64,000 nucleotides of DNA, taken from contig NZ_CP019038.1 of the NCBI RefSeq assembly GCF_001941825.1, forward strand, positions 1,674,001-1,738,000, read 5' to 3'. Both the position numbers and the translations under genes were made by a program. The notes below the pieces were generated by a model. It searched no databases and was not told the DNA's origin. It saw only the letters and a list, made by a program, of their open reading frames with translations. The stretch is from Massilia putida. GTDB lineage: Bacteria > Pseudomonadota > Gammaproteobacteria > Burkholderiales > Burkholderiaceae_D. Positions 42,101 to 50,566 of the stretch are shown one piece after another (within the stretch, counting starts at the first letter, position 1; every line of letters begins with the position of its first letter).

Positions 42101-45100
42101 CAGATTCGTTCCCACCGCCGCCGTGTCTTTGACGTCCGGCGTGCCGCTGTTGCGCAAGAACGCCGCCAGCGCCAGCGAGACGTCGCGCCCGGCCGCGATG
42201 TCGATGCGGCCCGTGCCCGTGCGCACCATGGCGACCGGCGCGTCGTCGAAGGTCGGCGGGTCGTTCGAGGCCGGGTCCTTCGGCGGGGTCAAGGTCACCT
42301 TGCGGTCGGAGAAGTTGAACAGGACGTCGCCGGCCGTGCCCACCGCCAGCGGGTTCGCCGCGCCTGCCAGCGCGCCGCCGACGAGGCGGTAGCTGGCCGA
42401 CTTCCCGACGTCCAGGCTCCAGTCGGGCATGGCGAGTTTGGGATCGGACGGCTTGACGAAGCCGTCGCTGATCGAGCCGGCCACCGTCAGGTTGCCGGCG
42501 CTGCGCAAGGTCAGGGCCAGCGGCGCGCCCCCGAAGCGCCATGCCTGCAGGTTCCAGCCCCGGTCCGCGGCGTTGGCCGCGCCCTCGTTGACCGATACCG
42601 TCAGGTCGCCGGCGGACCGGACTTCCACCCCAGGCGACACGCGCACCCCGTTCGCGCCCAGGCGCTGGTAGACATCGGCGGCGGTGGAAACGAAGCTGGC
42701 GGCTTCCTTGTACATCAGGCCGTTCTTGCCGGCATTCAGGTTGCCGTTGCCGTCGGCCTGTTCGCTGATGCCGCTCGCGCTGTAGACCTGGTAGGCGTCG
42801 ATGGTCGTGTCGGCGCTGCCGGTGATACGCGTGTCGAGGCGCGCGACGGCGACATCCCGGCCCGCGAGCCGGTTGGTGACGGCCACGTCCCTAAGCGGAA
42901 GTAATTGCGCTTTCAATTTGACGGCATCGGCCTGCGCCTGGACGACGGCGGCCTTCGCGTTCGCGTCCGCCGCCTGCACCACCTTGAGCGCCGCGACCGC
43001 GACCGGGTCGCCACCGCTGGCGAGGTCGATCGCCCTGGCCAGTGCGGCGGCCGCCGTGGCTGCGCCGCTTTTCGCATCCGCGATCGCCGTGGATGACGCC
43101 GCGAGCGACAGGTCGATTTTCTTGATGACGGCGTCGGCGGCGGCCCTGTTGTCCACGCGCGGCGCACGCAATAGCACGCTGCCGTTGCGTGCGGCGGTCG
43201 CGCCATACACATCGATCGCCCCGCCTTCGAGCCGGATCGCGCCGCCGCCGTCGACGCTCTCGGCCTGGGCGCCGGCACGGTTCGAAATGCCGATCACCAC
43301 CCGGCCGCCGTTGCCGACGGAACCGGCGTCGCCGGATGGAGTGCCGGTCGCGTAGGCGAGCAGGCGCGCGTCGTCGGCGAGGCGTACGCTGCCGGCATCG
43401 CCGCCCGGCAGGGCCTGGCCCGCATACAACTCGATACTGCCGCCCTGGGCGCCGGACGCGTCGATCACGGCTCTGCCCGTCACGCTGACGTTGCCGTCGT
43501 CGGCAGCCAGCATGACATCATGCGCGACGATCTGCGTGTCGCCCCAGAGGTCGAGATTGCCCCGATGCGCCGTCACGCGCCGCGATTCGGTGAAGCCGCT
43601 GTCGTTCAAGCGCTGATTCAACAGGGCGAAGTCACCGGCGCCGATCCGGTCGATGTCGAGGCTGAACTTGCCCTGTTCCTGGGCACGGTCGTCGGCCGCC
43701 GCGGCTTGCCCGCGCAGCATGCCGGCCAGGTTCAGCGTGCCGGCGCTCACCGCCAGCGTGCCGGCCGCCGCGCCGGTCGCGCTCACGTCGAGCACGGCGC
43801 CGGGCGCGACGTCGATGTCGGTGCCCGACAGCGTGATGGTCCCGCCGGGAGCGTACGCGCGCGCGCCGCCGAAGTCGACGGCGCTGCCGGCGACGCTGAC
43901 TAGGCCACCGTTCAGCGCCAGCCGGTGCGGCGTCGAAAACGCGATGTGTCCGGCCGGCGCCACGATCGTGGCGTCGGACACGATGTCGACGCCGCCGAAG
44001 CCCAGCGTACCGCCCAGGCCCGGCAGGCGCGCGGGCAGCGCGGCGCCGTTGTTCTTCAGGTTTAGCGTACCGCCGGAGAAGAAACTGGCCGCCGCGCCTG
44101 CGTTGGCCGCAATCCGGCTGGCGGAAAGCGTGAGGCCGGTGTTGGCCGTGACGGTGCCGGCCTTGCCGTCGGCGACGATCTCGCCGGCCGCCGCCAGCAC
44201 GTTGTCGGCGAAGCCGGCCAGCTGGAAACGCTCGCTGCCGACGTCGATCCGTCCCGCCTGCAGACGCAGCGTGCCGGCATTGTCGACGGCACGCTGGGTG
44301 GTGCCGCCCCCGCCACCTTCGAGGCGGATGACGTCCGCCACCAGCGTGGCCCGGCGCGTCTGGGGCGCGATATAACTGCCATAGCCGGAGAGTCCGGCCC
44401 CCTTCAGGATCAGGCTGTGCAGCGCGGGCCCGCCGAGGTCGACGTCGCCGTACAGGTTGATCGTCTTGTCGTAGCTGTTCAGTGCCAACGCCGAAAGCAG
44501 GTTCAGCTGAGCGAGTCCGGCGCTGCCGAACTGCACGCCGGCCCCGTCCGTGCCGCTCGGCACGGCCGAGCCGAGATCGATGCCGCGCGCGCCGATCGCC
44601 AGCGCGGCGCCCGGCGCCAGGCGCAGGGTCCCATGCAGGTTCGTCGCGCCGGCGGCGTCGAGGTAGGCCGATCCGCTGGCCGCGATGGTGGCGCCGGCCG
44701 CGATGTCGAGCGTCGCCTTGGACGTCTTGGCCGCATCGTCTTTTGCGGCCTCGGCCCGGGTCAGATCGACCTGGGCGCCGCCGCTGACCCGCAGCAGCGC
44801 GCCATCGTGGTCCAGCGCCAGGTCGGCGGACGGACGCGCCGGCGTGCCGCTGGCGGACAGGACGGCCCCTGGCGCCACGCGGATCGTGCCGCTGGCCGCC
44901 AGCGTCACGTCCGGTGCGCTCAGGGGCTGGGCCGCGCTGTTACTCAGCGTGACTGTCTGCGCAAGGCTGCTCAGATGCATGCCGTCGGCGCGCTCGTCGC
45001 GCAGTGCACCGATGAGGATGCTGTCCGCGCCGAGGGCGCTGAGCTGGGCCGCCGCCAGCGTGACGCCGCTGGCGGCGCTCTGGCTGGCGTCGCCCACGAT

Positions 45101-48100
45101 GCCGATCGTGGGGGCCGTGAAGTCGGCGAAGCCCGCGCGTCCGCCCGTCCCGCCCGCGAGGCGCAGCGTGCCGCGCAACGACATCGACGGCAGGCCGCCC
45201 TGGGCGTCGTTGACCTGCCAGCGCAGATAGCCGCCGTCCGCCGGCAGCTCGGGCAGGACCGCGCCGGCGTCGCGCGGCTTGAAGAACGTCGACGCGTCGA
45301 AGCTGGCGAACTCGGACTTGCTGCGAACGGTCTTGCCCGACTGGACGATGAAGCCGAGGGTCCGGCCGAAACTGCCCGAGCCGGCCTGCTCCAGCCGGCC
45401 GGCCATGAGCATGGACCCGTCCTGCAAGACGGTATTGCCCTGTTCGCTCATGGCCGCCGTGCCGGACGCCACCTGGACCGCGTACGCGCCCGGCAGCAAC
45501 GCGAAGTGCGCGGGCAGCAGCGTGTAGCTGCCCGCCGGCAGACCGGGCATGCCGGACAGGTAGACTTTTTGTCCGGCATCGAGGCCGCCGCTGCCGGCAC
45601 CGTCGACCGGCGCGACGTCGCCGGCATAGCCCGGCAGGATCGCGAACACGGTGTCCTTGCCGCCGGGGGCGCGCTTGCTGTCCAGGATGTCGCGCGAACC
45701 GCCCTTGCCGGCCGTGAAGGCATACGCGGTGAGCTTGCCGCCGCCGCTGGCGTCGACCGTCGCGCCGGGCGCCACGTCGATCTGCTGCGCGCGCGTCATG
45801 ATCTGTTTCTCCGGCAGCGGACGGCTGCCGTCCGGCCCGATCACGACCTGGTTGCCGCCGGTGCCGCCGTCGTACAGGGGCACTTTCCATGCCGCGGCGC
45901 CGGGCACGCTGGGGTTCGCGACCGAGCCGAACGGGACCTCGCCCGCCCCGGCCACGGTCGTCACGCTGCCGTTGCCGTAGCTGACGCTGACGGTGCCGGC
46001 GTCGCCCAGATAAATGCCGCCGAACGGCGCGGCCAGGCGGCCCGCCTGCACGATGTACGGCGCCAGGCCGGTGACGCTGCCGCCGGCGGAATAGATCGCG
46101 CCGGCCGGCTGGCCATTGCCGGCAAAGGTCAGCGTGCCCGAACCATAGCGGCCGTCCGGCGTCACCGCCAGCGTGAAATCCGACAAGGTGGTCGCATACG
46201 TCTGCGCCGATTCGAGCTTGAGCTTGCCACTGACCGAGAACGATCCGGTGGCATAACCGTCATGGCTGTTGGTGGCGGACGCGCCGGCCAGGCCGATCAG
46301 GCGGATATCCGCCTTGGCCGCCAGTGTCACGTCGGCGAAGCCTTGCGTGGCGCCGTTGCCGATCAGGTCGAGGGTGGTCACCCCGCGCGTCGCCAGCACG
46401 CCGGCACCGGCTACGGCCGGGGCCACGGTGGGCACGTCATCCTGGCCGGCCCGGTAGTTGGTGCCGGCGATCAGGTAATTCTCGAGCTGGTAGCCGTTGT
46501 CGCCGCTTCCCAGGCGCACGTACGGCGCGGCGAGGGTCAGGGTGTGGGCCGGCTGGCCGGGCAGCGTGGCGCCGCGGTAGACGTCGGCGAGCAGCAGCGG
46601 CGTGTCGAGCACCAGGGAGTCGCGCGCCGCGAGCGTGCGGTCGCCGCTGCCCAGTCCGAACGCGATCCCGTCCGGGCCTTTCAGATCCACCTTGCCGAAC
46701 TTGCCGGCGTTGACGGCGCCCGCCGGCAACCAGCCTTCGCCGCCCCGCTGCGGGAAGACCGACGTGGGCAGCGAGCCCGTCACGTACCAGCCGAGGTCCG
46801 TCCCGTCGCGCGCCTTGATGTCGGCAACGATCGCATCGCCGGCCTTGAGCCCCGTCGGTACGAACTTCCCGTCGCCGCCCGCCGCTTCGGTGACGTTCAG
46901 GATGCGCGGATTGAGCGTATCGCCGCCGTTGAACAGCAAGACGTCGAGTTCGCCTCCCGCGCTGTGGCCGCCGCCCGCGCCCGCGAGGGTGCCGTCGAAC
47001 AGCAGGCCTTCCTTCGTGCGGATGTTGATCTTGCCGCCGGCGCTGGACACTTCCTGCGGCGGCGCCACCACATTGCCCGCCTTCATGCTGAGTATGCCGG
47101 CCGTGACGCCGCCGACGTCGAATACGGCGCCCTTTTCCGCGATGACGTAGCCGTTCACGCCGAGCGGATCGCCGAGCTGGCCGCGATCGCCGATCTCGAT
47201 CGTGCCGCCGGCGATCGGTTCGCCGGTGGCGACGCCGTCGGCGCTGATCGTCATGCGTGCCGTGCTTCCGCCGGCCAGCACCTTCGCGTTCGGGCCGAAC
47301 CAGATGCTGCGCTCGGCACGGAAGGGGGATGCGCTTCCGCCGGGCAGTGCGCTCGGCAGGTTCAGGCCGATGCGCCCGCCGCTGGTGCTCAGCGTGCCGT
47401 ACACGCTGAGCTGTTCGCCGGCCACGAGATCGAGGTTGGCGAGAGGATCGAGCAACAGCGACGCCCCCTCGCCCACCGTGAGTTGGCCGGCATCGAAGCG
47501 CTTGCCGTCGGCGGAGGGCGGCGCGGCATTCGCCGTCAACGTCAGATTGGTGGTGGGACGGTTGCGCACGCCGCCCGCCAGCGGCAGCAGTTCGGGCGCG
47601 GCAACCCGCGCCATCGATCCGGACGATTGCGCCCCGGCGTCCGTGCGCAAACTCCAGCTGCGCGCACGCGGCGTGATGGTGGCGCCGGGCGCGACGTTCA
47701 GGTTGACGTTGGCGCTGATGTTGTAGCCCGTAAAACCGCCGCTCTCGAAAAACGCGGCCGGCAGCGTCAGGTCGGACGCCCGCGCGTCGCGCGCGACCGG
47801 CCCGAGGGTGACGTTGCGGCCGGTCAGGTTCAGCGTGCCGCCGGTGCCGAAGCCGTACGCGGCGAACGTCGCGTCGGACGCCAGGCGCAGTTCGGCATCG
47901 ACGGGAGACGACAGCGTCAGGTTGTTGGCCTTGGCCGCCACCGTGATGCTGCCGGCCTTGCCTCCGGTCGTCTTGCCGGCCGTGTCGCGCCAGGCCCCGG
48001 CCGAGGCGTCGATGGACGCGCCCGCCCCGATCTCCAGCGTCCGCAGGGCCAGGCCGTCGCTGGCGACGGACAGATTCACGGTGCCGCCGTTCAGGGCCAG

Positions 48101-50566
48101 TGCGCCACTGGCGTAGCCGTCGGCATCCAGCGCCGCGCCGGTGCCGTCGTTGGTCCAGCGTCCGGCCACGTCGAGCTCCACCCCGCCCGCGACCTTCAGA
48201 CTGCTCTTCGCATTCGCGGCGATCTTGCCGCCGGGGATCGTGACGTCGCTCCTGATACTGATGTTGCCGCCCGGTTGGAGTACGCCGCCGCTCGTGCGCG
48301 CGATCGACGTGCCCGCATTCAGGTCCAGCCGGCCACCCGGCGCCAGCGTCAGTGGCGCGGCGATCTCGATGTTGCCGAACGTCTGGGCGACGATATTGCT
48401 GAAGCCCCCGGCGGCGAGCGCCTCGCCATCCAGGACCATCCCCGTCGCCAGTGCGGCCTGGTCCGTATCGGTCGTCAGAAACGGCTTGCCGGATGCGGGC
48501 GCCGCCGCCACATTGGTCGGCTTGCCGAACGTCAGGTTGCCGCCGTAGCCGAACGACTGAGTACCGATCTCGAGCGTTCCGCCGGCGGGAAAGCCGGCCG
48601 CGCCCGCATCGCGCTGCCGCACGCCGGGCGAGGTGGCGCCGAGCAGATTCCCTTCCAGGGCCAGCACGGGTGCCGAGAACTGGACCTTGCCCGCGCTTGC
48701 GCCCTGGCGGTAGCCCGCCTCGAACGTGGCGGCGCTGTTCGGCAGGTCGACGATCGCGCTGTAGGCCGTGTTCGCGGTCGCCTTGGCGATGTCCACGGTG
48801 ACATCGTTATAGACGAACTTGCTCGTGTTGACGTGGCCGGACAGGTAGTCCACCCATCCGCCGCTGACGTTGATGCTGCTGCCGGGACGCTGGATCACGG
48901 CGCCCTCGGCATTGAGGGCGACGGTGCCGCCGGTGGCCGTCAGCTGGCCCAGGTTCTTTTCGACCAGCGCCAGCCAGCCGCTGACGTCGGCCGCGCTGCC
49001 GGCCGCCTTGTCGCCGTTGCGGATGTCGATCCTGGCCTTGCTGGCATACAGGGGCGAATCGCGCAGGAGCGGATTGTCGGCGAGCTCGGTGCCGCGCAGG
49101 TCGACCTCGATGACATTGCTCTCCATCGACATCGGCGTGCCCGTGCTGCCGGAGACGTCGATGCGGCTGCCCGGCGCGAGGTCGATGCGTGCCGCCGTCG
49201 TCAACGGGTTGATGTCCTGGACGCCGTTGTTGGCCGCCGCGTCCGCGTCCAGGTTCAGCTGCAGGCGTTTCGCTTCGAGCGTGACGGTGCCGTTCGGCGC
49301 GACGATCGCGGCCCCGCCGCGCATGTCGATGCTCAGGCCCGCGACCTTGACTTCGGACGGCTTGAACGCCGGACTCGACGCCGCCGTCGGCCGCGCCGCC
49401 AGAAAGGCGCTGCGGCGGTCCGCCGGCAGGGTCTGGAACACGTCCATGGCGGCAGCGACGCTCAAGCCGGCCGGCAGGTCCGGACGCTCCGCGCGCACGA
49501 ACGCGACGATATCGTCGAGCAGCGGCACGACGCGGGTCGTGCTGTTCTCGCCCAGCACGACGGCGCCCGAACGCTGCGCCACGAATCCCGTATTGGCGCC
49601 TGAATTCTTGGCCTGGTCGCGCGCGAACAGGTAGATGGAACCGTTCAGGTCGAGCGAGGTGGTGGCCGACACCAGGCCCTTCTGGTTGACCGCGTAGCCG
49701 ATCATCGTGGCGTTGCCGCGGCCGACGTCGATGGCGCCCGTGGCGCCGTTCTCGGCCAGGCCGGTCGCGTCTTTCGGCGCCACCCCGGGCGCCGCGGTCG
49801 TCTCGTCGTTCGCCACTTCGACCAGCAGGCCGCGCAGGTTCTTGGCCTGGTTCTCGTCCGGCGACGCCAGGTACACCTTGTTGCCGGCGGCGAGAATCAC
49901 CTGCCCGTCCGGCGCGCTCAGGCTGCCGTTGTTGACGACGTTGGGCGCCGCCAGCAGGAGCAGGCCGCCCGCGGCGGCAGTCAGCGTGGCGCCCGCCTCG
50001 ACCTTGACCGGTCCCGCGCCGGCGCCGCCGGCGCCGCCCAGCACCGGCGTGTTGCCGGGCATGACGAGGCCGCCCTTGACCCTCTCCTCGTCGAACTTCA
50101 GGCTGCTGGCCACCAGCGCGTTGACGTTGACCTGGCTGTTCTTGCCGAACACCACGCCGCTCGGGTTGTAGATGTAGACGCGTCCATTGGCGGACAACAA
50201 CCCGTCGATCACGGTCGGATTCAGTCCGCCGCCCTCGACCTTGTTGAGCAGGGTCGCGTTGGCCGACGGCTGGTTGACCGTCACCTTGGCGCCGGCCCCG
50301 ATGTCGAAGCTGCTCCAGCTCACGATGTTCGTGGGGGCCGTCTGCGTGATCACGCCGGTATTGCCGGTCGTTGTATAGGTGATCGGCGCGCCGTGCCTCG
50401 TGTCGGGCGCTGTCGGCAGCGTCCCGGGCGCCGGCCGGACCTGCGACCATGCCGGCGCCGCAGCCAGCAGCAACGGCAGGCCGGCGCCGCCCAGCCCGTA
50501 CCAGACCAGCAGTCCGGTCGCCTTGCCGCGTCGCATACGGCGCGGCTTGCGGTGCGCGGGTCCCAT
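39140..50566 (-). CDS. Giant two-partner secreted haemagglutinin-family exoprotein (TpsA)
   Basis: 3808-aa exoprotein, by far the largest gene here. Extended signal region (about 1-42, ending APAWSQ), a TPS secretion domain (about 50-200) with ITYTTTGNTGVITQ and YIYNPSGVVFGKNSQVNVNA, and then thousands of residues of Gly/Ala/Asp-rich beta-helix repeats. The final part carries a haemagglutinin-family C-terminal pattern (NGNVRLDVSGSISGAGIATL, APRGVFDAGDAGVRSSGS) and a charged end (DEADDEEAQKKRRRSQDK). The ATG at 50566 overlaps the tpsB stop (TGATG). Role: surface or released adhesin. Long open frames on the opposite strand are codon-bias shadows. Confidence 0.9.
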   Translation of the reverse strand: MGPAHRKPRRMRRGKATGLLVWYGLGGAGLPLLLAAAPAWSQVRPAPGTLPTAPDTRHGAPITYTTTGNTGVITQTAPTNIVSWSSFDIGAGAKVTVNQPSANATLLNKVEGGGLNPTVIDGLLSANGRVYIYNPSGVVFGKNSQVNVNALVASSLKFDEERVKGGLVMPGNTPVLGGAGGAGAGPVKVEAGATLTAAAGGLLLLAAPNVVNNGSLSAPDGQVILAAGNKVYLASPDENQAKNLRGLLVEVANDETTAAPGVAPKDATGLAENGATGAIDVGRGNATMIGYAVNQKGLVSATTSLDLNGSIYLFARDQAKNSGANTGFVAQRSGAVVLGENSTTRVVPLLDDIVAFVRAERPDLPAGLSVAAAMDVFQTLPADRRSAFLAARPTAASSPAFKPSEVKVAGLSIDMRGGAAIVAPNGTVTLEAKRLQLNLDADAAANNGVQDINPLTTAARIDLAPGSRIDVSGSTGTPMSMESNVIEVDLRGTELADNPLLRDSPLYASKARIDIRNGDKAAGSAADVSGWLALVEKNLGQLTATGGTVALNAEGAVIQRPGSSINVSGGWVDYLSGHVNTSKFVYNDVTVDIAKATANTAYSAIVDLPNSAATFEAGYRQGASAGKVQFSAPVLALEGNLLGATSPGVRQRDAGAAGFPAGGTLEIGTQSFGYGGNLTFGKPTNVAAAPASGKPFLTTDTDQAALATGMVLDGEALAAGGFSNIVAQTFGNIEIAAPLTLAPGGRLDLNAGTSIARTSGGVLQPGGNISIRSDVTIPGGKIAANAKSSLKVAGGVELDVAGRWTNDGTGAALDADGYASGALALNGGTVNLSVASDGLALRTLEIGAGASIDASAGAWRDTAGKTTGGKAGSITVAAKANNLTLSSPVDAELRLASDATFAAYGFGTGGTLNLTGRNVTLGPVARDARASDLTLPAAFFESGGFTGYNISANVNLNVAPGATITPRARSWSLRTDAGAQSSGSMARVAAPELLPLAGGVRNRPTTNLTLTANAAPPSADGKRFDAGQLTVGEGASLLLDPLANLDLVAGEQLSVYGTLSTSGGRIGLNLPSALPGGSASPFRAERSIWFGPNAKVLAGGSTARMTISADGVATGEPIAGGTIEIGDRGQLGDPLGVNGYVIAEKGAVFDVGGVTAGILSMKAGNVVAPPQEVSSAGGKINIRTKEGLLFDGTLAGAGGGHSAGGELDVLLFNGGDTLNPRILNVTEAAGGDGKFVPTGLKAGDAIVADIKARDGTDLGWYVTGSLPTSVFPQRGGEGWLPAGAVNAGKFGKVDLKGPDGIAFGLGSGDRTLAARDSLVLDTPLLLADVYRGATLPGQPAHTLTLAAPYVRLGSGDNGYQLENYLIAGTNYRAGQDDVPTVAPAVAGAGVLATRGVTTLDLIGNGATQGFADVTLAAKADIRLIGLAGASATNSHDGYATGSFSVSGKLKLESAQTYATTLSDFTLAVTPDGRYGSGTLTFAGNGQPAGAIYSAGGSVTGLAPYIVQAGRLAAPFGGIYLGDAGTVSVSYGNGSVTTVAGAGEVPFGSVANPSVPGAAAWKVPLYDGGTGGNQVVIGPDGSRPLPEKQIMTRAQQIDVAPGATVDASGGGKLTAYAFTAGKGGSRDILDSKRAPGGKDTVFAILPGYAGDVAPVDGAGSGGLDAGQKVYLSGMPGLPAGSYTLLPAHFALLPGAYAVQVASGTAAMSEQGNTVLQDGSMLMAGRLEQAGSGSFGRTLGFIVQSGKTVRSKSEFASFDASTFFKPRDAGAVLPELPADGGYLRWQVNDAQGGLPSMSLRGTLRLAGGTGGRAGFADFTAPTIGIVGDASQSAASGVTLAAAQLSALGADSILIGALRDERADGMHLSSLAQTVTLSNSAAQPLSAPDVTLAASGTIRVAPGAVLSASGTPARPSADLALDHDGALLRVSGGAQVDLTRAEAAKDDAAKTSKATLDIAAGATIAASGSAYLDAAGATNLHGTLRLAPGAALAIGARGIDLGSAVPSGTDGAGVQFGSAGLAQLNLLSALALNSYDKTINLYGDVDLGGPALHSLILKGAGLSGYGSYIAPQTRRATLVADVIRLEGGGGGTTQRAVDNAGTLRLQAGRIDVGSERFQLAGFADNVLAAAGEIVADGKAGTVTANTGLTLSASRIAANAGAAASFFSGGTLNLKNNGAALPARLPGLGGTLGFGGVDIVSDATIVAPAGHIAFSTPHRLALNGGLVSVAGSAVDFGGARAYAPGGTITLSGTDIDVAPGAVLDVSATGAAAGTLAVSAGTLNLAGMLRGQAAAADDRAQEQGKFSLDIDRIGAGDFALLNQRLNDSGFTESRRVTAHRGNLDLWGDTQIVAHDVMLAADDGNVSVTGRAVIDASGAQGGSIELYAGQALPGGDAGSVRLADDARLLAYATGTPSGDAGSVGNGGRVVIGISNRAGAQAESVDGGGAIRLEGGAIDVYGATAARNGSVLLRAPRVDNRAAADAVIKKIDLSLAASSTAIADAKSGAATAAAALARAIDLASGGDPVAVAALKVVQAADANAKAAVVQAQADAVKLKAQLLPLRDVAVTNRLAGRDVAVARLDTRITGSADTTIDAYQVYSASGISEQADGNGNLNAGKNGLMYKEAASFVSTAADVYQRLGANGVRVSPGVEVRSAGDLTVSVNEGAANAADRGWNLQAWRFGGAPLALTLRSAGNLTVAGSISDGFVKPSDPKLAMPDWSLDVGKSASYRLVGGALAGAANPLAVGTAGDVLFNFSDRKVTLTPPKDPASNDPPTFDDAPVAMVRTGTGRIDIAAGRDVSLALAAFLRNSGTPDVKDTAAVGTNLFGATVYTAGQASALPADFTAPKDQLNTLFGAAAPTRKNPGLTTAAAFGAGGGGITISAGRDVNGPHFATLDDRTYRLPGTAAIPPDPTVRGDKGTPAQPGDLDYLPGTVPQLTNNWLFRQGRTWLDEKGNAVFEKLADGTELKTAWWTRYDYFNQGVATFGGGNVDVRAGRSLIDFSASVATSAYATGAPGAPLKELGGGDLRVRAGGDILGGSFYVQKGVGSVRADGSLGAGDASYSPFTPDKHALRPILALGDARFDVSAGGDLAIEGMYNPTMTAQSVINRGSGAIAFKGLDGAGGNGITTFWQQEQLTPEDTERAKLYRAMYAQYSSFSTYRADSGVTLTAVGGDVHLANDADALSHAGVAKDNNPASLDTATELVPLYRLAPATLKVAALSGDVALDHGLVLASAPSGQLDLLAAGNVSLKGGTVRMLDNDPTLTSTAVRPRVPTVTDLGMLSGETSGIALHALGTLHAADTTPAHVIARDGDLAGDVGQSLSLDLPKTAVLQAGRDIVDLGFRVQLARPDDLLTVRAGRDFIDSTPISPSEVTHVVTGSGRVDLTAGRDIDLGYGHGLVTRGNLDNAYLPEGGASIRMVAGGAAPDYTKLATYAAGFGLVADVPGADLDALRALVRAKTPALPEQAPDGALWVAFRALPGVDQDAFLAAHPETAKRLRDAGAALLAAKERNDVRALDQALFSGLIETSQDKKLAAFDNLVASLFPGAAGARTGNIALYNSQIKTEQGGAIDLFAPTGSIFAGLTAGSRERKESELGIFTIRGGAVSALVEKDFLVNQGRVFTLAGGDITLVSRNGNIDAGRGAKTAVSAPPPAVIIDANGNVRLDVSGSISGAGIATLRTRPDQPPANVYPIAPRGVFDAGDAGVRSSGSVQVVAQTVLNAANISAGGTISGAPVPVAAPAIAAPAMPASTPRADDVVGAVTKADGAGRQGTLDVEVLGYGEDEADDEEAQKKRRRSQDKPAAPQTQSAN

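Noticed and set aside
44417..49603. 1728-codon open frame on the plus strand opposite the haemagglutinin gene, and a similar 1257-codon frame at 39131-42904
   Set aside because: They mirror tpsA codon phase in very GC-rich DNA, are full of Arg/Ala/Gly with no domain, and have no ribosome-binding site. The minus-strand frame has a TPS domain and is coupled to tpsB.
39140..50566. Reading the TPS pair as a contact-dependent inhibition (CdiB/CdiA) system
   Set aside because: No VENN-type motif or C-terminal toxin seen, and the next gene is an ExbB fusion, not a small immunity protein.
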